Source: an uncultured Campylobacter sp. (GTDB taxonomy: Bacteria > Campylobacterota > Campylobacteria > Campylobacterales > Campylobacteraceae). Taken from it: a stretch of 26,818 bases of DNA. A program made the translations under genes and the position numbers. The stretch is taken from the NCBI RefSeq assembly GCF_938045225.1, contig NZ_CALINL010000122.1, forward strand, positions 1 to 26,818. Direction: 5' to 3'. Within the stretch, counting starts at the first letter, position 1; every line of letters begins with the position of its first letter. Below the pieces are notes generated by a model that was given only the letters and a program-made list of their open reading frames with translations, ran no database searches and was not told where the DNA came from. Below, in pieces: positions 22,741-26,818 of this stretch.

Positions 22741-23442
22741 TTAAAGTCCGCCAAACCTTCTATCTTTTTTCTTAAATTTGGCCGTTATCTGGGCTAGCTC
22801 CTCGCGCGTAAAATCGGGCCAAAGCGTAGGCGTAAAGGCAAACTCGGCGTATGAGGCCTGCCAAAGCATAAAATTTGACAGTCTCTGCTCGCCGCCCGTG
22901 CGCACGAGAAGGTCGATGGGCGCGGGCTCGTCGAGGTAGCCTTGCAGGCTATCTTCGCTTAAATTTAGAGCTAGATTTTGGGCGTCAAATTCGCCTCCGT
23001 TTTTCTCGCAAAATCTTTTAAAAGCTCTTAAAATTTCATCTTTAGCACCGTAGTTTAGCGCCAAATTTAGCTTTAGTCTAGAATTTTGCGCGGTTGCGTT
23101 TTTGATATCAGCTATCTCGTTTTTTAGCTTGTCGCTTAGCGGACTTTCGTCGCCGATGACGTTAAATTTGATACCGTTTTTGATAAAACTATCGCGTTTC
23201 GAGACTAGAAATTTATGTAAAAGCTCCATCAAAAACGCTACTTCGCTCTTTGGGCGCTTCCAGTTTTCGGTGCTAAATGCATAAAGGCTCAGCATCGCCA
23301 CGCCCTCGTCGATGCAAAACTCGCACATCTGTTCCACGACGTTTGCGCCCGTTTCGTGCCCTTTGGTGCGTAGCAAACCGCGGCTTTTGGCCCATCTGCC
23401 GTTGCCGTCCATGATGATCGCGAGGTGATTTAGCTCGTTCAT
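22741..23442 (-). CDS. uppS: Undecaprenyl diphosphate synthase
   Basis: This cis-prenyltransferase of 233 residues makes the C55 lipid carrier for peptidoglycan and surface glycans. The family signature with the catalytic Asp12 is at the start (LAIIMDGNGRWAK), followed by the RxKGHETGA element, LSLYAFSTENWKRP, and near the end DLLVRTGGEQRLSNFMLWQASYAEFAFTPTLWPDF, containing the isopentenyl diphosphate and Mg-binding residues. Start ATG 23442 has AAGGG 5 bases upstream and lies 1 base after the stop of the preceding gene. A longer frame from TTG 23460 is not supported. It belongs to the glmU-coaBC-unknown-uppS operon. Confidence 0.95.
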   Translation of the reverse strand: MNELNHLAIIMDGNGRWAKSRGLLRTKGHETGANVVEQMCEFCIDEGVAMLSLYAFSTENWKRPKSEVAFLMELLHKFLVSKRDSFIKNGIKFNVIGDESPLSDKLKNEIADIKNATAQNSRLKLNLALNYGAKDEILRAFKRFCEKNGGEFDAQNLALNLSEDSLQGYLDEPAPIDLLVRTGGEQRLSNFMLWQASYAEFAFTPTLWPDFTREELAQITAKFKKKDRRFGGL

Positions 23443-23443
23443 T

Positions 23444-24124
23444 TTAGCCCTTAAAATCAATTATTTTGCCGCTTGGATCAAAGAAAGCGGCGATGTTTTG
23501 AGTCGTTTGCGCTTCGCAGCTAAACTCGTCTCGCAAGAGTCCCGCGACCTTGTCAAACGGCGTTTGCGCGCTGATTATGTGAGCGCCTTTTAGCGTAAAA
23601 ATAATCGGAGCGAAATTTGAAAAAATAAGGTAAATTTGACTCGTGCGGGCGCCGTCAAATTTCATCTGGAAAACGCCTTTTGCGCCGTTATAAACAAACG
23701 AAATATTAATGATATTTTTTTGTAGTGCAAGCAGCATTTGAGCTAGATTTTCAAACGTTTCTCGCGAGTCTGCCGCGCTAAGACCGTTAAATATATATTC
23801 ATAAAACCAGTTTAGATCGGGCTCGCTTATCAGCCTTTCTATCAGCGCGAGTCCCTCAGGCGCGGCGTAGGCTAAATTCGGCTTTTTAAAGAGATTTCTT
23901 ATCACGATATTTTCAGTGCCGCTTGCGATCTCGCCCCAGTATTCGCCGTCCAAGTCGAGGCTTTTCATGCTTTTCGTGCTTAGGATTTTGTTGCCCATTT
24001 TTAGATTGTAGCGATTGTAGCCCGTCTTTTCGGCGACTTTGATACTGATGGGCAGGCTCGCGTTTAGAGCCGTGCCCGCGCCGCCGCTTGCGATTTTTTG
24101 CACTCGTGAGACGGGATTTATCAT
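23444..24124 (-). CDS. Conserved hypothetical protein between coaBC and uppS
   Basis: I do not recognise a named family for this 226-residue protein. The N-terminus (MINPVSRVQKIASGGAGTALNASLPISIKV) is Ser/Gly/Ala-rich without a signal peptide. The middle is alpha-helical (about 90-145, including LNWFYEYIFNGLSAADSRETFENLAQMLLALQ), and the C-terminal third alternates beta-type strands (FVYNGAKGVFQMKFDG, IYLIFSNFAPIIFTLKG). It overlaps the coaBC stop by 4 bases and is one base from uppS, so it is translated with them. C. jejuni has, as I recall, an uncharacterised gene at the same position (between dfp and uppS), so it is probably a conserved Campylobacter gene. A cytoplasmic role is likely; function is unknown. 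Confidence 0.75.
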   Translation of the reverse strand: MINPVSRVQKIASGGAGTALNASLPISIKVAEKTGYNRYNLKMGNKILSTKSMKSLDLDGEYWGEIASGTENIVIRNLFKKPNLAYAAPEGLALIERLISEPDLNWFYEYIFNGLSAADSRETFENLAQMLLALQKNIINISFVYNGAKGVFQMKFDGARTSQIYLIFSNFAPIIFTLKGAHIISAQTPFDKVAGLLRDEFSCEAQTTQNIAAFFDPSGKIIDFKG

Positions 24125-25296
24125 AGCTTGGTTGCTAAATTTACGATTTGGCGCGCCGCGTCCTCTTTAGATGTTAGCGCGATATTTTGCGCATCATGGC
24201 GCGTGATAAAGGTTATTTGCGTGCTATCAGAGCCGAAATTTATATCGCCGCCCAGCACATTTAGACAAACGGCGTCAAGGCTTTTTTTCTCAAGCATATT
24301 TTTTGCGTTTTGCATGGCGTTTGCGCCGTCCATTTCCATTTTAAAGCCGATTTTTTTGACGTTTTTAAAGTCTTTCAAAGAGCCCAAAACGTCATCGTTT
24401 TGCACTAGCTCCAGCGTCCAAATTTCGCCTAAATTTTGCTTTTTTAGCTTGCCTTCAAATTTGGTTTTTGGAGTATAGTCGCTAACCGCAGCCGCCATCG
24501 CGAGCAAATTTGCGTCCGTCAAATTTGCGTGTAGCAGCTCTTTTAGCTCCGCCGAGCTTTGAAATTTGAGCGTTTTATAAGGCGCGTTCGCCGCCTCAAA
24601 GCTAGCTATCAGCGTCACGTCTGCACCCGCGTAGTAAAATGCGTCGGCAAGTGCTCGCGACATCTTACCGCTGGATAGATTCGTTACGGCTCTTACGTTG
24701 TCGATCTTTTCGCTCGTGGCACCGCCCGTTACGATCACTTTTTGCCCTTTAAATTTTGGCTCCGTTAGCATTCTTTTTGTTTCGTAGATGATCGTAGAAA
24801 CGTCTGCCAACGCGCCTTTGCCCATGTCGCCGCAGGCTAGAGTTTTTTCTACCGGCTCGATAAATCTCGCGCCGTTTTCCGCTAAAAACTCGAAATTTTT
24901 GCGCGTGGCGAAGTGATTTAGCATTTTGTCGTTGGCTGCCGGCGCGATGAGTATGGGGGCCGGGCTAGCGATCAGAGTCTGCATGAATACGTTATCGCAA
25001 ATGCCGCTTGCAAGCTTGTTTATCGTATTTACGCTAGCAGGCGCGATGAGGATTAGATCGGTTTTGGCGTAGGCGATGTGATTTAGCCCGTCCTGCCAAC
25101 TCTCCGTGCGCGAGGTTAAAATTTTATGCTCGCACAGCGCCTCAAAGCCCGCTTCAGAGCAAAATTTGAGCGCTCCTTCACTAAGCATAACTCGCACGTC
25201 CGCACCCTCTTTTTTTAGCGCGGATAAGATCTCATAAGCCTTATAAAAAGCGATACTGCCGCAAACCGCGAGCAAAATTTTTTTATTTTTTAGCAT
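24121..25296 (-). CDS. coaBC: Bifunctional phosphopantothenoylcysteine decarboxylase/phosphopantothenate-cysteine ligase
   Basis: This protein of 391 residues has two coenzyme A enzymes in one chain. The N-terminal CoaC flavoprotein (to about 175) shows ILLAVCGSIAFYK, the catalytic His73 in LNHIAYAKTDLILIAPAS, the active-site Asn122, and the substrate-clamp Cys155 in LACGDMGKG. The C-terminal CoaB ligase starts near 185 with VIVTGGATSEKIDNVRAVTNLSSGKMS, including the conserved Asn of TNLSSG. The usual CoaC motif PAMN reads PAAN here, and the GxGRM part of the clamp reads KGALAD. These are departures worth noting, but the key Asn and Cys are kept. The start overlaps the glmU end by 14 bases and the stop overlaps the next start. 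Confidence 0.94.
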   Translation of the reverse strand: MLKNKKILLAVCGSIAFYKAYEILSALKKEGADVRVMLSEGALKFCSEAGFEALCEHKILTSRTESWQDGLNHIAYAKTDLILIAPASVNTINKLASGICDNVFMQTLIASPAPILIAPAANDKMLNHFATRKNFEFLAENGARFIEPVEKTLACGDMGKGALADVSTIIYETKRMLTEPKFKGQKVIVTGGATSEKIDNVRAVTNLSSGKMSRALADAFYYAGADVTLIASFEAANAPYKTLKFQSSAELKELLHANLTDANLLAMAAAVSDYTPKTKFEGKLKKQNLGEIWTLELVQNDDVLGSLKDFKNVKKIGFKMEMDGANAMQNAKNMLEKKSLDAVCLNVLGGDINFGSDSTQITFITRHDAQNIALTSKEDAARQIVNLATKL

Positions 25297-26602
25297 TTTC
25301 GTCGCTTTTCGCGTCGTTAAAAAATTTATAGAAAAAGCCTTCTTTATTTACCTGTTTCGTGCGGCTGATGGCTAGCGCGCCGCTTGGTACGTCGCTAGTT
25401 ACGGTGCTTCCTGCAGCTATTAGCACGTCGTCGCCGACTTTTACGGGGGCTACTAGCTGGGTGTCCGAGCCGATAAAGACGTTTTTGCCGATTATCGTTT
25501 TGTGCTTAGCTTTGCCGTCATAGTTGCACGTGATCGTGCCGCAGCCTACGTTTGTTCCGCTGCCTATCTCGCAGTCGCCCAGATAGCTTAGGTGGCCTGC
25601 TTTAACGCCGTTTAGCCTGGCTGCCTTTAGCTCGACGAAATTTCCGATGTGGGTATTTTTGATCTCGCATTTTGGGCGTATGTGCGCGAGCGGGCCGACG
25701 TCTGAGTCCTCGATGATGGAGTTTTCTACGACTGAGCCGCTTTTGATGACGGAGTTTTTGATGACGCATGCTCCGATGACGCTTACGTTTTCTTCGATGA
25801 CGCATTCGCCTTCAAATTTGGCTCTAGAGTCGATATAGACGCTGTTTGGTAGCCGCATTAGCACGCCGCTTTTCATTAAATTTTTCTTGATTTCGTCCTG
25901 CATCAAATTTTGGGCGATACTGAGCTGAAATTTATCGTTTATGCCCATGAAATTTTGCTCTTCGACGCTGATAGCCCAGCATTTTAGGCTGCGCTCGTTT
26001 GCGATTTTTATCGCGTCGGTTAGGTAAAATTCTTTCTGCGAGTTTTCGTTACCGATGAGGGGTAAAATCTCGCGCAAAACTTCGCTTTTAAAGCAGTAGC
26101 AGCCGGCGTTTGCGCTTTTTATCATTTTTTGCGTCTCGGTCGCGTCTTTTTGCTCGACGATGGCTTCTACTTTGCCGTTATTTATGATCACGCGGCCGTA
26201 GCCGTACGGATCTGCCGCCTCAAAAACGCTAAGAGCGATGTCCGCGTTGCCAGCGCTTAGACGGATTAGGTCGTTGGTTTTTATAAGCGGCATATCTCCG
26301 CACAAAATCAGCGTTTTTTCGCTATTTAACGGGATGTTTTTTAGCGCGCCCGCAGTGCCCGGGAAATCCTTTAAATTTTGCTCGTAAATTTTAGTTTGAG
26401 GGAAAATCTCTTTGATTTTGGCTTCGACGAGCTCTTTTTGATAGCTCAAAACTACGCTCACGTCGCTACTGATCTCATAAGCCTTGCGCAAAATATGGAT
26501 AATCATCGGCTCTCCGCAAAGCTCGAAAAGCACCTTTGGTTTGGTTGATTTCATCCTTGTGCCAAGCCCCGCGGCAAGCACCACTACGCCGATATCGCTC
26601 AT
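25283..26602 (-). CDS. glmU: Bifunctional UDP-GlcNAc pyrophosphorylase/glucosamine-1-phosphate acetyltransferase
   Basis: This protein of 439 residues makes UDP-N-acetylglucosamine for peptidoglycan and surface polysaccharide. The N-terminal pyrophosphorylase has the nucleotide-binding signature VVLAAGLGTRMKSTKPKVL at about 7-25 and the metal-site ILCGDMPLI. The C-terminal half is a left-handed beta helix of hexapeptide repeats (from about 250), ending with the acetyltransferase segments LGDCEIGSGTNVGCGTITCNYDG and NVFIGSDTQLVAPVKVGDDVLIAAGSTVT. It is slightly shorter than the E. coli enzyme (456). The ATG has AAGGA 8-9 bases upstream, and a GATAAAAT box lies at 26629-26634 on the minus strand, so it probably heads the glmU-coaBC-unknown-uppS operon. 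Confidence 0.96.
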   Translation of the reverse strand: MSDIGVVVLAAGLGTRMKSTKPKVLFELCGEPMIIHILRKAYEISSDVSVVLSYQKELVEAKIKEIFPQTKIYEQNLKDFPGTAGALKNIPLNSEKTLILCGDMPLIKTNDLIRLSAGNADIALSVFEAADPYGYGRVIINNGKVEAIVEQKDATETQKMIKSANAGCYCFKSEVLREILPLIGNENSQKEFYLTDAIKIANERSLKCWAISVEEQNFMGINDKFQLSIAQNLMQDEIKKNLMKSGVLMRLPNSVYIDSRAKFEGECVIEENVSVIGACVIKNSVIKSGSVVENSIIEDSDVGPLAHIRPKCEIKNTHIGNFVELKAARLNGVKAGHLSYLGDCEIGSGTNVGCGTITCNYDGKAKHKTIIGKNVFIGSDTQLVAPVKVGDDVLIAAGSTVTSDVPSGALAISRTKQVNKEGFFYKFFNDAKSDENAKK

Positions 26603-26628
26603 ATTTTTTCCTTATTTAAATTTGAGCG

Positions 26629-26634
26629 ATTTTA
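26629..26634 (-). promoter_or_regulatory. Putative -10 box (TAAAAT) for the glmU operon
   Basis: On the minus strand GAGATAAAATCGC lies about 27 bases upstream of the glmU ATG, followed by a good AAGGA. It is the best -10 match in the divergent gap. Confidence 0.5.
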
Positions 26635-26699
26635 TCTCAAATTTGCTAAATGCGGGATTAATGCTTTTTGGACTTAACAATTTCTTAAGTATTAATCAA

Positions 26700-26705
26700 T
26701 ATAAT
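26700..26705 (+). promoter_or_regulatory. Putative -10 box (TATAAT) for the divergent gene at 26751
   Basis: TATAAT, preceded by T/A-rich periodic sequence typical of Campylobacter promoters, lies about 45 bases before the proposed TTG start of the truncated + strand gene. Confidence 0.5.
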
Positions 26706-26750
26706 CACGAGTTTTAAAAATAATCAAAATCAAAATTTAAAGGATGCGGC

Positions 26751-26818
26751 TTGCTTTCGTTTGTTAGAAAACTCTTAAGAAGAAATCAATTTTTGTTTAA
26801 CCTTCACCTGATTTTATC
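26751..26818 (+). CDS. 5' end of an unidentified gene, truncated by window end
   Basis: A + strand frame starts at TTG 26751 with AAAGGA at 26739-26744, 6 bases upstream, and stays open to the end of the window (MLSFVRKLLRRNQFLFNLHL and on, 22 residues). The basic N-terminus followed by a hydrophobic run suggests a membrane protein. A promoter-like TATAAT lies upstream. In C. jejuni the gene beside glmU is, as I remember, fliP; this N-terminus is too short to confirm or exclude that. Confidence 0.45.
   Translation, partial: MLSFVRKLLRRNQFLFNLHLIL

Noticed and set aside
25602..25838. ORFs on both strands over the glmU acetyltransferase repeats
   Set aside because: They are products of the repetitive beta-helix coding sequence in other frames, with Arg/His- or Ser/Thr-rich composition and no start signals.
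1..26818. CRISPR array, insertion sequence, prophage or rRNA
   Set aside because: The AAATTT repeats are far too short and irregularly spaced for CRISPR repeats. No transposase, integrase, phage gene or rRNA segment was recognised.

Overview
The window looks like a chromosomal piece of a Campylobacter, probably one of the oral or gut species of moderate GC (C. rectus, showae, curvus or concisus type) rather than C. jejuni. The reasons are the gene content (long epsilonproteobacterial FlgL, TenI-type gene next to thiG/thiH, DUF3137 protein), a block glmU-coaBC-unknown-uppS-prepilin peptidase-permease-truA that resembles C. jejuni gene order as I remember it, TATAAT-type -10 boxes, a sigma-54 flagellar promoter, and a striking excess of the hexamer AAATTT inside and between genes. 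Most genes are intact; two are cut by the window ends.

Region 1 (1-7406, + strand) is the 3' part of an aryl-polyene-type (APE) biosynthetic operon. It holds the end of one acyl carrier protein, a second complete ACP, a small membrane protein, an AMP-ligase fused to a FabZ/FabA-like dehydratase, a glycosyltransferase fused to an LpxL-like acyltransferase, a hotdog thioesterase, a LolA-like periplasmic carrier and an MMPL exporter. All adjacent genes overlap or nearly touch. The logic is to activate an aryl starter, load it on an ACP, dehydrate during elongation, attach the polyene to a lipid or sugar, and move it to the outer membrane. Ketosynthase and ketoreductase genes must lie upstream of the window.

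Region 2 (7420-10530, +) is a thiamine thiazole operon: thiS, thiG, thiH and a TenI-like gene. thiF is missing from the position where I would expect it. A DMT-family permease follows (10770-11651).

Region 3 (11652-12541) is about 800 bases without a long ORF. It contains a convincing 55-residue membrane micro-ORF on the minus strand, a strong hairpin, a GC-rich structured element of about 117 nt, and tRNA-Leu(CAA). Next come hup (HU) with its terminator and yaaA, both on the minus strand.

Region 4 (13860-18428, +) has flgL behind a textbook sigma-54 promoter and ftsK, which appears to begin at an ATT codon.

Region 5 (18664-26602, minus) is an envelope and housekeeping set read right to left: glmU, coaBC, an unknown gene, uppS, a prepilin peptidase, an LptF/LptG-type permease, truA and a DUF3137 membrane protein. 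A divergent, truncated + strand gene starts near 26751.

The most unusual signal is the AAATTT enrichment. It fills several intergenic gaps and appears as in-frame, loop- or linker-located tracts in truA, the tenI-like gene, the ligase-dehydratase fusion and the ftsK linker. I saw no insertion sequence, prophage, CRISPR array or rRNA.
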